Below are positions 1 through 6,851 of a stretch of DNA of 12,976 bases, one piece after another. The translations under genes and the position numbers were made by a program. The stretch comes from an uncultured Micrococcales bacterium (GTDB lineage: Bacteria > Actinomycetota > Actinomycetes > Actinomycetales > Microbacteriaceae), in NCBI GenBank assembly GCA_903929105.1, contig CAIYTL010000140.1, forward strand, positions 1 through 12,976. Direction: 5' to 3'. How positions within the stretch are numbered: the first letter of the stretch is position 1; each line of letters starts with the position of its first letter. Below the pieces are notes generated by a model. The model did no database searches. It worked only from the letters and a program-made list of their open reading frames with translations, and had not been told where the DNA came from.

Positions 1-592
1 CAACTTGAGTTTCAAAGTCTTCGAAGTGTTGAGGCAGAGCTGTGCCTGCAAGCAACACGGCGTCATTGCCGTGCTTATAAATCACTATGTAGTCTTTAGT
101 TTTTGGTGGGTTGTTGACCACTGGCGATTTGAACTCTTGCCAGGTTTCGCCGCCGATTTGAAACTCAGCCGTTTGAAGGTCGCCGGCGGTTTGCAAAGCT
201 AACCAGGTTGGGTTCACCCCAAATGCTTGCGTCAGCGAAACAAAGTCACCTTTGGGGCTCACGAACCCGGCATACCAAGTCTGAACACCATCAACCGGTG
301 CGCCGTTCCAACGTGCGGCCGTGCACTTCCATCCGTCTTGCAAAACCGGCAAAACTAGCTGATTTGGCGTGCTCTGTTGCACCTGGGCTGCAATGGCGCG
401 ATAGTCGACCGATGCGATTTGGTTGGTGTCGTTGCGTGGGGTGGCTAACACAATCGCTAGCACGATGCCGACCGACGCCGCCAAAGCCAGCAAGAGGTTG
501 TTCAAAGTTTGGCGAGCGCGGTGCTTCTTAGCCGATTCGGGGTCTGGCACAGCCTCGATAGGCACCGTTACAGTGCGAAACTCTTTGCTCAT
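1..592 (-). CDS. DUF4245 family membrane-anchored protein (C-terminus cut by window edge)
   Basis: The reading frame is open from the ATG at 592 to the left edge, giving 197 residues with no stop, so the 3' end lies outside. The protein starts with a short charged cytoplasmic stretch (residues 1-31, KKHRARQ at 22-28), followed by one hydrophobic helix at about 32-50 (LLLALAASVGIVLAIVLA), and then a soluble extracytoplasmic part. That part contains GWKCTAARWNGAP, TWYAGFVSPKGDFVSLTQ and WQEF, which match my recollection of the actinobacterial DUF4245 family. The function of that family is not established. It starts 12 bases after the xseB stop and shares its strand, so it is probably the third gene of an xseA-xseB operon; in actinobacteria this family is commonly found beside xseB and glpX. 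A purine-rich GCGAGGGC precedes the start. Confidence 0.85.
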   Translation of the reverse strand, partial: MSKEFRTVTVPIEAVPDPESAKKHRARQTLNNLLLALAASVGIVLAIVLATPRNDTNQIASVDYRAIAAQVQQSTPNQLVLPVLQDGWKCTAARWNGAPVDGVQTWYAGFVSPKGDFVSLTQAFGVNPTWLALQTAGDLQTAEFQIGGETWQEFKSPVVNNPPKTKDYIVIYKHGNDAVLLAGTALPQHFEDFETQV

Positions 593-604
593 GGCGCGCC
601 CTCG

Positions 605-856
605 CTAGTCGTTTTTAGCGTCAGTTTTGGCTGCAGCAGCACCTTTGGCTTCAATGGCTGCATTCAACTTTGAACGTGCCGCACCAAGCCACTCTTCGCA
701 ACGGGCCGCAAGTGCCTCGCCGCGTTCCCACAGGGCCATCGACTCTTCAAGAGTCACCGAACCAGCCTCGAGTGATGCAACAACCTGCACGAGTTCTTCG
801 CGGGCAGCTTCGTAGCTCAACGAGGCAATATCTGAGTTTTTGTCTTTAGCAGTCAT
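605..856 (-). CDS. xseB: Exodeoxyribonuclease VII small subunit
   Basis: This is the small subunit of exonuclease VII, which degrades single-stranded DNA from both ends to oligonucleotides; several small subunits bind each XseA chain. The 83-residue product has the usual family length. It carries the expected helical hairpin pattern: SYEAAREELVQVVASLEAGS, then TLEESMALWERGEAL, then ARCEEWLGAARSKL, followed by an Ala/Lys-rich tail. I chose the ATG at 856; a GTG codon sits directly before it (859) and could serve instead. It begins 11 bases after the xseA stop with no clear Shine-Dalgarno sequence, so translational coupling to xseA is likely. Confidence 0.92.
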   Translation of the reverse strand: MTAKDKNSDIASLSYEAAREELVQVVASLEAGSVTLEESMALWERGEALAARCEEWLGAARSKLNAAIEAKGAAAAKTDAKND

Positions 857-867
857 CACTATTAAGC

Positions 868-2166
868 CTAATCAGCCGTCGCGTCAATTTCGCCTTTAGC
901 CAAGCGAATCGCAAGTTTTTGCCCAGATTTAACATTCGATGCATCGCTGATCACCGAGCCGTCTGGCTTGCGCACCACCGAATAACCTCGGTCAAGGGTT
1001 TGCTGCGGGCTGAGTGACCGAACCTGAGTTTTTAGGTGATCAAGAGTCAGAACCCCTTGGTCAAGCAAAACCGCAAAACGTTCGCGCAAACTTTGGCGGG
1101 TTCGCAGCACATCTTCGTTCAAAGAATCGACGAAAGCATAGGGGTTGGCAAGCACTGGCCGACTTCGCAACTGTGCGATAAAACTTTCTTGGCCAGAAAC
1201 AAATGCCATCATGCTGCGTTCAATGCGCGCAATAGCCTCGCCGAGCTTGCGTCGTTCATCAACCACGTCAGGTACCACGCGCTTTGCTGCGTCGGTGGGG
1301 GTTGAGGCGCGCAGGTCGGCAACGTCGTCGAGCACCGGGTTGTCGTTTTCGTGACCGATTGCGCTAACGATTGGCTTCGTGGTTGCGGCCGCAGCGCGCA
1401 CAACGCCTTCGTCGCTAAAGACCAGCAGGTCGCCAAAAGCGCCGCCGCCGCGGGCAACGATAATCACGTCAACCTCGGGGTCGGCGTCGAGTTGCTTGAT
1501 TGCCGCAATGATCTGAGGCGCAGCCTTTTCACCTTGAACCAAAGTGTGAACAACTTTGAAGTTCACCTCAGGCCAGCGCAGGCGAGCGTTCTGCAGCACG
1601 TCTTTTTCGGCGTCACTGTCTTTGCCAGTAATTAGCCCAATGCAGTTCGGCAAAAACGGCAAAGGTTGCTTAACCTGGGTCAAACCCTCGGCAGCCATTT
1701 GCATTCGCAGGCGGTGAATGCGTTCGAGCAGGTCGCCCAGACCCACCTTGCGCATCTCTTGAATGCCCATCGACAGTTTGCCGTTTTTAGGCCAAAACTC
1801 AGGTTTTATCAGCGCCACCACGCGGTCGCCTTGGGCAAGGCCGGGTTCGAGACCCGCCGGGTTCCAAGAGTGAACCTGCACCACGTTTTCAATTTGCAAA
1901 TCGCGCAACTCGGCAAAAAGTCGGCCATTGCCGCCGCTAACCTTTGCTAGCTCACCCTCAACCCATATGTAACCGAGCTTGTCGACATAGCCTTTGATTT
2001 TGGCATTCAGAGTTGAAATCGGCCACGGTTCGCTGCGGCTGTTGCTGCGCGAAGGGTTCGGGCCGTCTTCTGGCAAGGCAGCGCCGGCGCTGGCATCTGC
2101 ACGGTTTGCCAAGCCTTCACCACTGCCACTGTTTGCACCGCCGCCCCAGCTGCTCATGCTCGACAT
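868..2166 (-). CDS. xseA: Exodeoxyribonuclease VII large subunit
   Basis: This is the catalytic subunit of exonuclease VII (single-stranded DNA degradation, mismatch repair and damage processing, cytoplasmic). Numbered from the ATG at 2166 (432 aa): residues 1-45 are a Ser/Gly/Asn-rich, probably disordered extension. An OB-fold domain follows, starting at PWPISTLNAKIKGYVDKLGY and containing WVEGELAKVSG. The catalytic core has IGLITGKDSDAEKDVL, the RGGG motif (VARGGGAFGDLLVFSDE), SAIGHENDNPVLDDVAD and RASTPTDAA. A helical region and the C-terminal LSPQQTLDRGYSVV motif close the protein. The frame opens upstream with a TTG at 2190, but that codon overlaps a probable -10 box (2187-2192). The ATG at 2166 has AGGGG five to six bases upstream, so I prefer it. 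It is first in the xseA-xseB-DUF4245 operon and divergent from ispH. Confidence 0.93.
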   Translation of the reverse strand: MSSMSSWGGGANSGSGEGLANRADASAGAALPEDGPNPSRSNSRSEPWPISTLNAKIKGYVDKLGYIWVEGELAKVSGGNGRLFAELRDLQIENVVQVHSWNPAGLEPGLAQGDRVVALIKPEFWPKNGKLSMGIQEMRKVGLGDLLERIHRLRMQMAAEGLTQVKQPLPFLPNCIGLITGKDSDAEKDVLQNARLRWPEVNFKVVHTLVQGEKAAPQIIAAIKQLDADPEVDVIIVARGGGAFGDLLVFSDEGVVRAAAATTKPIVSAIGHENDNPVLDDVADLRASTPTDAAKRVVPDVVDERRKLGEAIARIERSMMAFVSGQESFIAQLRSRPVLANPYAFVDSLNEDVLRTRQSLRERFAVLLDQGVLTLDHLKTQVRSLSPQQTLDRGYSVVRKPDGSVISDASNVKSGQKLAIRLAKGEIDATAD

Positions 2167-2210
2167 AAAACCCCTAAACCTTTGCGACAATACGCGTTTA
2201 TCATTGAAGA
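2167..2210. promoter_or_regulatory. Divergent xseA / ispH promoter region
   Basis: Only 44 bases separate the two starts. On the minus strand, TATTGT (2187-2192) fits the -10 pattern TANNNT and would start an xseA mRNA near 2180, with a 14-base leader containing AGGGG. On the plus strand, TATCAT (2199-2204) lies at exactly -12 to -7 relative to the ispH GTG at 2211, so the ispH mRNA would be leaderless. No convincing -35 box is seen for either. The two -10 boxes are 6 bases apart, back to back, so polymerase could hardly occupy both at once. This is read from motif positions only. Confidence 0.5.
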
Positions 2211-3245
2211 GTGATTGTTACTAAGGATACTTCGCCCATCGCCGTGATTCCCGCAAAACCTGAGGGGCACAAGCGAGTTTTGCTAGCCTCACCGCGCGGC
2301 TACTGCGCCGGCGTTGACCGTGCAGTGATTGCCGTTGAGAAGGCGCTCGATCACTATGGCGCACCAATTTATGTGCGCAAACAAATCGTGCACAACAAAC
2401 ACGTCGTGGCTTCGCTAGAAACTCGTGGAGCAATCTTTGTTGACGAAGTCGATGAGGTGCCTGAGGGCAGCATTTTGGTGTTCTCGGCTCACGGTGTTTC
2501 ACCGGCCGTTGTAGCAGCCGCCGAAGCTCGCAATCTAAACACGATCGACGCAACCTGCCCGCTGGTGACCAAAGTTCACCGTGAGGTTCAACGTTTCGCT
2601 GCCGAAGATTACGACATTTTGTTGATCGGTCACGAAGGCCACGAAGAGGTCGAGGGCACCGCTGGCGAAGCGCCCGACAGTGTTCAGATTGTTGACGGGC
2701 CACATCACGCCGGCGAGCAAACTGTGCGCGACCCAAACAAAGTCATTTGGCTTTCACAAACCACGCTTTCGGTCGACGAAACCATGCAAACAGTGGTCAA
2801 GTTGCGCGAAAAGTACCCGTCGCTTCAAAACCCGCCAAGCGATGACATTTGTTATGCAACTCAAAACCGCCAGGTTGCCATCAAAAAGGTTGGCGCCGAC
2901 AGCGACCTTGTGATCGTGGTTGGTTCGGCCAACTCTTCGAACACGGTTCGTCTGGTTGAAGTTGCGCTCGAGGCAGGCGCAAAAGCCGCGTATCGAGTTG
3001 ATTTTGCACACGAAATCGACGAGGCCTGGTTCGCAGGGGTCGAAACCGTGGGCGTTAGCTCAGGCGCTTCGGTGCCTGAAGAACTAGTCGACGGCGTTTT
3101 GGCCTACCTTGCAGAGCGCGGTTATGGCGACGTTCGCAACGTCACCACCGCCGAAGAAGACGTGCAGTTTTCGCTGCCAAAAGAACTTCGCAAAGACCTC
3201 AAGGCAGCCGGCGCCGACACCTCTAACAAGGTAAAGCGCGCCTAA
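2211..3245 (+). CDS. ispH: 4-hydroxy-3-methylbut-2-enyl diphosphate reductase
   Basis: IspH (LytB) carries out the last step of the MEP pathway, reducing HMBPP to IPP and DMAPP with a [4Fe-4S] cluster in the cytoplasm. The 344-residue protein has all expected active-site elements: cluster cysteines C32 (PRGYCAGVDRAV), C116 (DATCPLVTKVH) and C214 (DDICYATQNRQ); diphosphate-binding histidines H61 (VHNKHVV), H94 (FSAHGVSP) and H144; the catalytic Glu E146 in GHEGHEEVEG; the TTLSVDET stretch at 184-191; and the SSN triad at 242-244. About 20 extra N-terminal residues precede the core relative to the E. coli protein. The GTG at 2211 is chosen because a TATCAT box lies exactly seven bases upstream (leaderless start); a second GTG at 2244 has no well-placed ribosome site. 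It is convergent with the ROK gene, 26 bases away. Confidence 0.96.
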   Translation: MIVTKDTSPIAVIPAKPEGHKRVLLASPRGYCAGVDRAVIAVEKALDHYGAPIYVRKQIVHNKHVVASLETRGAIFVDEVDEVPEGSILVFSAHGVSPAVVAAAEARNLNTIDATCPLVTKVHREVQRFAAEDYDILLIGHEGHEEVEGTAGEAPDSVQIVDGPHHAGEQTVRDPNKVIWLSQTTLSVDETMQTVVKLREKYPSLQNPPSDDICYATQNRQVAIKKVGADSDLVIVVGSANSSNTVRLVEVALEAGAKAAYRVDFAHEIDEAWFAGVETVGVSSGASVPEELVDGVLAYLAERGYGDVRNVTTAEEDVQFSLPKELRKDLKAAGADTSNKVKRA

Positions 3246-3271
3246 GAATCTGTAGTTTCTCGAAACAGTCT

Positions 3272-4471
3272 CTAGAGAGCGCCTGTCATCAGGTCGATGC
3301 TCTCGATCGAAAGCGCATAGTCGATTGCTATTACGCTGGCTCCGATGATGCCTGCGTCAACCCCGGCGCGCGATTGGGCGACCGTTAGGTGTTCGGTGGC
3401 AAGTGGCATTGAGCGCGAATAGACAACTTCGCGTACCCCGGCCAGCAGGTGTTCACCCGCGAGGGCGAGCGAACCACCGATTGCTATGACCGAGGGGTTG
3501 AGCACGCTCACGCAGGTTGTTAGCACCTCGCCAATGTCGCGGCCGGCTTGGCGCACGGCTTGAATGGCAGCGAGTTCGCCGGCCTTGGTTGCCTCGATAA
3601 CGTCGACCAGTGCGGCAATCGGTTTGCCTTTGAACTGTGCGCCCGCCAAAGAGAGTTTCTCGGCTAAGGCTGGCCCAGCCGCCATGGCTTCGAGGCAACC
3701 ACTGTTGCCACACCGGCAGGGCACGTTGCTGCCGCGCGCGATTTGAACGTGACCGATGTCGCCGGCAATACCCTCGGCACCGCGCTGCAGCACGCCGCTG
3801 CTTATGATTCCCGAGCCGATGCCGGTTGAGGCTTTCAAAAAGATCATGTTCTCAACACCGGGCCAGGCAAACTTTTGCTCGCCGAGGGCCATGATGTTCA
3901 CATCGTTGTCGACCAACACGGTTGCTTTGAGGTGCTGGTTCACAAACCCAGGCACGTTAAAGGCATCCCAGCCGGGCATGATTGGCGGGTTTGAAGGTTT
4001 GCCGGTGCTGTGTTCCACAGGCCCTGGCAGTCCTATGCCGATAGCTATGAGGTCGGCCTCTTTTAGTTTTAGGCCGGCCAGTTCTGAACGGATGGTGCGC
4101 ACCATCCAGCCGAGGCAAGTTTCTGGCCCGTCAGCGATGAGCATTTTTGAAGAGGTGCGCGCGAGGATGTTGCCGGCAAGGTCGGTCACAGCGAGCGAAA
4201 CTTTTGTGGCGCCAAAGTCAACCGCAACGACGACGCGTGCGGTGGGGTTGAGTGCGATCTGAGCCGAGGGGCGGCCACCGGTTGAAACCGCATCGGTTAG
4301 CGGGGCCAGTAGCCCCAGCTCAATAAGGGCGTCGATGCGCAACTGAATGGTTGAGCGGGCAAGGCCGGTCAGCTCAACGAGTTCGGCCTTGGTGCGCGCT
4401 TGGCCATCGCGAAAAATTTGGAACAGGGCAGCAGAACTTGCCCCGGTGATCTTCTTTTGTGTCTCAGCCAT
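3272..4471 (-). CDS. ROK-family transcriptional repressor
   Basis: A 399-residue sugar-responsive repressor of the NagC/Mlc/XylR type. Residues about 12-75 form a winged helix-turn-helix (TKAELVELTGLARSTIQLRI at 27-46, wing STGGRPS at 63-69). The ROK kinase-like domain follows: phosphate motif DFGATK (85-90), GIGLPGPV (145-152), DNDVN (188-192) and TGIGSGII (216-223). The zinc site has H241 (GDIGHVQ) with C252, C254 and C259 in CRCGNSGC. Many ROK proteins have Glu where D238 sits before the GH, a position used for sugar binding. The ATG at 4471 is preceded by TAAAAT at exactly -12 to -7, suggesting a leaderless mRNA. It is divergent from the sugar operon at 4669 and is probably its repressor, released by the transported sugar or an intermediate; this role is inferred from context. 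Confidence 0.93.
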   Translation of the reverse strand: MAETQKKITGASSAALFQIFRDGQARTKAELVELTGLARSTIQLRIDALIELGLLAPLTDAVSTGGRPSAQIALNPTARVVVAVDFGATKVSLAVTDLAGNILARTSSKMLIADGPETCLGWMVRTIRSELAGLKLKEADLIAIGIGLPGPVEHSTGKPSNPPIMPGWDAFNVPGFVNQHLKATVLVDNDVNIMALGEQKFAWPGVENMIFLKASTGIGSGIISSGVLQRGAEGIAGDIGHVQIARGSNVPCRCGNSGCLEAMAAGPALAEKLSLAGAQFKGKPIAALVDVIEATKAGELAAIQAVRQAGRDIGEVLTTCVSVLNPSVIAIGGSLALAGEHLLAGVREVVYSRSMPLATEHLTVAQSRAGVDAGIIGASVIAIDYALSIESIDLMTGAL

Positions 4472-4516
4472 AGCTAGATTTTAGCGTTCGTTGCGCTGTT
4501 TTTCATCCGTTATTTA

Positions 4517-4544
4517 TTTGTTATCGGCAGAACTTAGTAACAAA
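4517..4544. promoter_or_regulatory. Inverted repeat, candidate ROK operator 1
   Basis: TTTGTTA (4517-4523) and TAACAAA (4538-4544) are perfect inverted arms with a 14-base spacer. Overlapping them is a second pair, GTTATC (4520-4525) and GATAAC (4547-4552). TTTGTT/AACAAA half-sites resemble those known for XylR-type ROK repressors. The position just upstream of the TATGAT box would suit repression of the operon. Binding is inferred. Confidence 0.4.
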
Positions 4545-4567
4545 AAGATAACATTATGATTATTTTC

Positions 4568-4587
4568 GACAAAAGACTTGTTTTGTC
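4568..4587. promoter_or_regulatory. Inverted repeat, candidate ROK operator 2
   Basis: GACAAAA (4568-4574), spacer GACTTG, TTTTGTC (4581-4587): perfect 7-base arms with a 6-base spacer. If TATGAT at 4555-4560 is the -10 box, this repeat begins at the transcription start, a typical repressor site. It could instead form a short hairpin in the leader RNA. The choice between the two is inference. Confidence 0.45.
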
Positions 4588-4668
4588 TGTCATTATTCTT
4601 ATCGAAGCAATATCCAACAGCTAAGTGAACCAAACGGCGGTCAAAGGCCGGCAAAGAAAGGCAATCAG

Positions 4669-5490
4669 ATGAAGATCGGATACTCAACCATCACCTGGGG
4701 CGGCGTGGTAGGTCACCCTGCGGGCGTAACCGCAGTGAAAGACCTCTTCTATCTAGCCAACGGCGACTCGCTAAAGGCCATCGCCGACATTTCAGAAGCC
4801 GGATACCAGGGAATCGAAGTTTTCGACGGCAACCTAGCCGCCTTTGCCGACAACCCAGAGGTTCTATTGGCAGCCCTCAAGAACTCGGCCCTAAAGCTCG
4901 TATCGGTTTACACCGGCGCGAACTTTATTTATGACGACATTCTTGAAGACGAAATGCACAAGATCTCGCAGGCCGCCAAATTGGCCTCAGACTTTGGTGC
5001 AACCCGCCTAATCGTTGGTGGGGGAGCCAAGCGTGCAACCGGCGAACGCGCCGACGACATGGCAAAGCTAGCTCGCGCTCTAGACCAGGTGGTTGACCTA
5101 GCAGCCAGTTTTGGTCTTGAGTGCAGCTATCACCCACACCTCGGCACCATCGTTGAAGGCCCCGAAGCTCTTGAGCGCCTAATGGAACTTTCAAAGATCA
5201 AGTTCTGCCCAGACACTGCTCACCTAACCGCCGGCGGCGGAAACCCGGTTGAGCTAATCGAAAAGCACGGCGACCGTTTGGCTCACGTGCACCTAAAAGA
5301 CTTCAAGTATGCAACCGGAGCCTTCTTGCCACTCGGGCAAGGAGACATTGACTTCGGCGGCGTAATTGCAGCGGTTAAATCAGCAGGCTACGACAGTTGG
5401 CTAATGGTTGAACTGGATTCATACGACGGCGACCCCAAAGAAGCCGCCAAGATCAGCAAGCAGTATCTCGACGAGCTTCTCGCCAAATAG
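4669..5490 (+). CDS. Sugar phosphate isomerase/epimerase, IolE-like TIM barrel
   Basis: A 273-residue AP-endonuclease-2/xylose-isomerase-like TIM barrel, cytoplasmic. Likely metal and substrate residues are E50 (GIEVFDG), H155 and H157 (SYHPHLGTIVEGPEAL), D182 and H185 (CPDTAHL), H206 and H208 (HVHLKD), and E248 (LMVELD). The HLGTIVEGPE, CPDTAHL, HVHLKD and FLPLGQGDIDF segments are the pattern I associate with inosose dehydratase (IolE) and close relatives, so dehydration or beta-elimination of a keto-sugar or inosose is a reasonable guess; a plain epimerase role is also possible. It is the first gene of the operon, starts with a good ribosome site (AGAAAGG, seven bases), and is rich in CTA leucine codons (about 14 by eye), unlike the distal genes. 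The substrate is unknown. Confidence 0.85.
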   Translation: MKIGYSTITWGGVVGHPAGVTAVKDLFYLANGDSLKAIADISEAGYQGIEVFDGNLAAFADNPEVLLAALKNSALKLVSVYTGANFIYDDILEDEMHKISQAAKLASDFGATRLIVGGGAKRATGERADDMAKLARALDQVVDLAASFGLECSYHPHLGTIVEGPEALERLMELSKIKFCPDTAHLTAGGGNPVELIEKHGDRLAHVHLKDFKYATGAFLPLGQGDIDFGGVIAAVKSAGYDSWLMVELDSYDGDPKEAAKISKQYLDELLAK

Positions 5491-5526
5491 CGAAAGTCTC
5501 AAGCAACAACCTCGCAACGAAAACAT

Positions 5527-5539
5527 CCATCCATCAAAA
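5527..5539 (+). repeat. 13-base direct repeat, copy 1 (leader of binding-protein gene)
   Basis: CCATCCATCAAAA occurs here, 23 bases before the binding-protein start, and again at 6784-6796 in the leader of the first dehydrogenase. Both copies lie in untranslated gaps of the same operon upstream of strong ribosome sites. Function unknown; it may be a leader element or chance in a short AT-rich gap. Confidence 0.5.
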
Positions 5540-5562
5540 CAATGTAATAAGGGAGTTACTTT

Positions 5563-6720
5563 ATGAAGAAGCAAATCGCAGCGCTTGCAATCGCAAGTGC
5601 ACTGGTTTTGGGCATGAGCGCCTGCTCAAGCTCAAGCACCACTGCAACCAACAGCGCCAACGCCGAGGTCTCAGCTAAGGTCGACGCTGCTCTTGCAGCT
5701 TTGTCGGGCCAAGTTCTTAGCCTCGGCCCTAACGGCGAAACCCCACAGCCATTCGACACCACCACTTTGACCGATGCAGAAGTTGCAAAGATCAAGGCTG
5801 GCACCTTCAAGGCTGCAATCGTTATGCACTATGCAGGTAACGACTGGTCAACCGCACAGGTTGCCGGCCTAAAGTCAGAGTTCGAGCGTCTAGGCATTCA
5901 GGTTGTTGCAACCACCGACGCCAACTTCAAGCCTGAGCAGCAGGTTTCAGACATCGAAACCGTTTTGGCCCTAAAGCCAGACCTAATCGTGTCGATTCCT
6001 ACCGACCCGGTAGCAACCAAAGACGCCTATGCCAAGGCACGTGACGCTGGCGTCAAGCTAGTGTTCATGGACAACGTTCCTGCCGGCTTCGTTGGCGGCA
6101 AAGACTATGTTTCAGTTGTTTCAGCTGACAACAAGGGCAACGGTGTGGTTTCGGCTCACCTGCTAGCAAAGGCACTCGGCGGCCAGGGCAAGATCGGTCT
6201 GATCTATCACGACGCTGACTTCTTTGTAACCAAGCAGCGCTACGAAGGTTTCAAAGAGACCATCGCGCAGTACCCAGGCATTGAGATTGTCGAAGAAAAA
6301 GGCATCGGCGGCCCAGACTTTGCTGGCGACGCACAGGCTGCAGCAACTGCAATCTTCACCAAGCACCCTGACCTAGCCGGTATCTGGGGCGTTTGGGATG
6401 TTCCTGCAGAAGGCATCATGGCAGCAGCCCGTGAAGCCGGTCGCACCGACGTCAAGATCGCAACCGAAGACCTCGGCACCAACGTAGCCATCGCTCTTGC
6501 AAAGAACGAGCTAGTTGTTGGCTTGGGCGCTCAGAGCCCATTCGACCAGGGTGTTGCAGAGGCTCGTCTAGGCGCAGCTTCGCTAATCGGCAAGGCAAAC
6601 ATTCCAAACTTTGTTGCCCTCGGTGCACTACCAGTTAGCCACGACAACGTTCTTGAGGCCTGGAAGCAGGTCTATCACGTAGACGCACCTGCAACCATCT
6701 CGGGTGTTTACGTCAAGTAA
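5563..6720 (+). CDS. Sugar ABC transporter substrate-binding lipoprotein
   Basis: A 385-residue periplasmic-binding-protein-4 type (ribose/galactose-like) receptor. Residues 1-21 are a lipoprotein signal: MKK, a hydrophobic core (ALAIASALVLGMSA) and lipobox cysteine C21 followed by a Ser/Thr linker (SSSSTTATNS). The mature part shows the class pattern: KAAIVMHYAGNDWSTAQVAGL near the N-terminus, VSIPTDPVATKDAYAKARDAGVKLVFMDNVPAG for the first lobe, VSADNKGNG at the hinge region, and GIWGVWDVPAEGIMAAAREAGR in the second lobe. It would capture sugar outside the membrane for the ATPase and permease encoded downstream. The start has a strong AAGGGAG (5549-5555), seven bases before the ATG. Codon use (CTA for Leu, TCA, CCA, GCA) looks like that of a highly expressed gene, as expected for a binding protein, and a large hairpin follows the stop. 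Confidence 0.93.
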   Translation: MKKQIAALAIASALVLGMSACSSSSTTATNSANAEVSAKVDAALAALSGQVLSLGPNGETPQPFDTTTLTDAEVAKIKAGTFKAAIVMHYAGNDWSTAQVAGLKSEFERLGIQVVATTDANFKPEQQVSDIETVLALKPDLIVSIPTDPVATKDAYAKARDAGVKLVFMDNVPAGFVGGKDYVSVVSADNKGNGVVSAHLLAKALGGQGKIGLIYHDADFFVTKQRYEGFKETIAQYPGIEIVEEKGIGGPDFAGDAQAAATAIFTKHPDLAGIWGVWDVPAEGIMAAAREAGRTDVKIATEDLGTNVAIALAKNELVVGLGAQSPFDQGVAEARLGAASLIGKANIPNFVALGALPVSHDNVLEAWKQVYHVDAPATISGVYVK

Positions 6721-6734
6721 CTAGAAACACTAAT

Positions 6735-6773
6735 GGGGTTGGCATCAAGCACTGTGAGCTTGGTGTCAACCCC
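6735..6773 (+). terminator. 16-bp hairpin after binding-protein gene
   Basis: Left arm GGGGTTGGCATCAAGC (6735-6750), loop ACTGTGA (6751-6757), right arm GCTTGGTGTCAACCCC (6758-6773): 16 continuous pairs including two G-U. It starts 14 bases after the stop codon. No U-run follows (GTTAGGCC), so it may be a partial terminator or a block to 3' exonucleases that keeps the binding-protein mRNA abundant relative to the downstream genes. Such hairpins are known behind binding-protein genes in other sugar operons (malE). Confidence 0.7.
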
Positions 6774-6783
6774 GTTAGGCCAC

Positions 6784-6796
6784 CCATCCATCAAAA
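6784..6796 (+). repeat. 13-base direct repeat, copy 2 (leader of first dehydrogenase)
   Basis: Second perfect copy of CCATCCATCAAAA, 55 bases before the dehydrogenase start; see copy 1 at 5527. A small inverted repeat TAGGC-CTTAA-GCCTA (6802-6816) follows shortly after this copy and has no counterpart at copy 1. Confidence 0.5.
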
Positions 6797-6851
6797 AAAG
6801 GTAGGCCTTAAGCCTATCAAGAGCCTTTGAAACAACAGACAAGGAACTTTC

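Larger units (their letters stand above)
4472..4668. promoter_or_regulatory. Regulatory region between ROK repressor and sugar operon
   Basis: This is a 197-base AT-rich region with no gene. For the repressor (minus strand), TAAAAT at 4478-4483 fits a -10 box whose start point is the ATG itself. For the operon (plus strand), TATGAT at 4555-4560 is the best -10 candidate (one mismatch from TATAAT), giving a start near 4567 and a leader of about 100 bases; no good -35 box is visible, which would fit activator dependence or an extended region I cannot define. Two inverted repeats, listed separately, lie upstream of and at this start point. The leader ends in a clear ribosome site, AGAAAGG (4655-4661), seven bases before the ATG at 4669. 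Confidence 0.55.

Noticed and set aside
2167..2190. Upstream TTG start for xseA adding eight residues
   Set aside because: The TTG overlaps a good -10 box and has no ribosome site, whereas the ATG at 2166 has AGGGG at suitable spacing.
2221..2736. A 171-residue reading frame antisense to ispH
   Set aside because: The ispH frame is fully conserved on the other strand; the antisense product is Arg-rich with no recognisable domain, typical of a shadow frame.
3251..3278. Possible terminator between ispH and the ROK gene (GTTTC-TC-GAAAC and palindrome TCTCTAGAGA)
   Set aside because: The stems are only 5 bp, one loop has 2 bases and is too small, and there is no U-run; the palindrome overlaps the ROK stop codon. 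Too weak to call.
4600..4668. Riboswitch in the roughly 100-base operon leader
   Set aside because: I could not find a conserved aptamer core or a terminator/antiterminator pair; control by the adjacent ROK repressor explains the region better.
6802..6816. TAGGC-CTTAA-GCCTA small inverted repeat as an internal promoter operator
   Set aside because: Arms of 5 bases in a short gap can arise by chance, and I see no convincing -10/-35 pair next to it.
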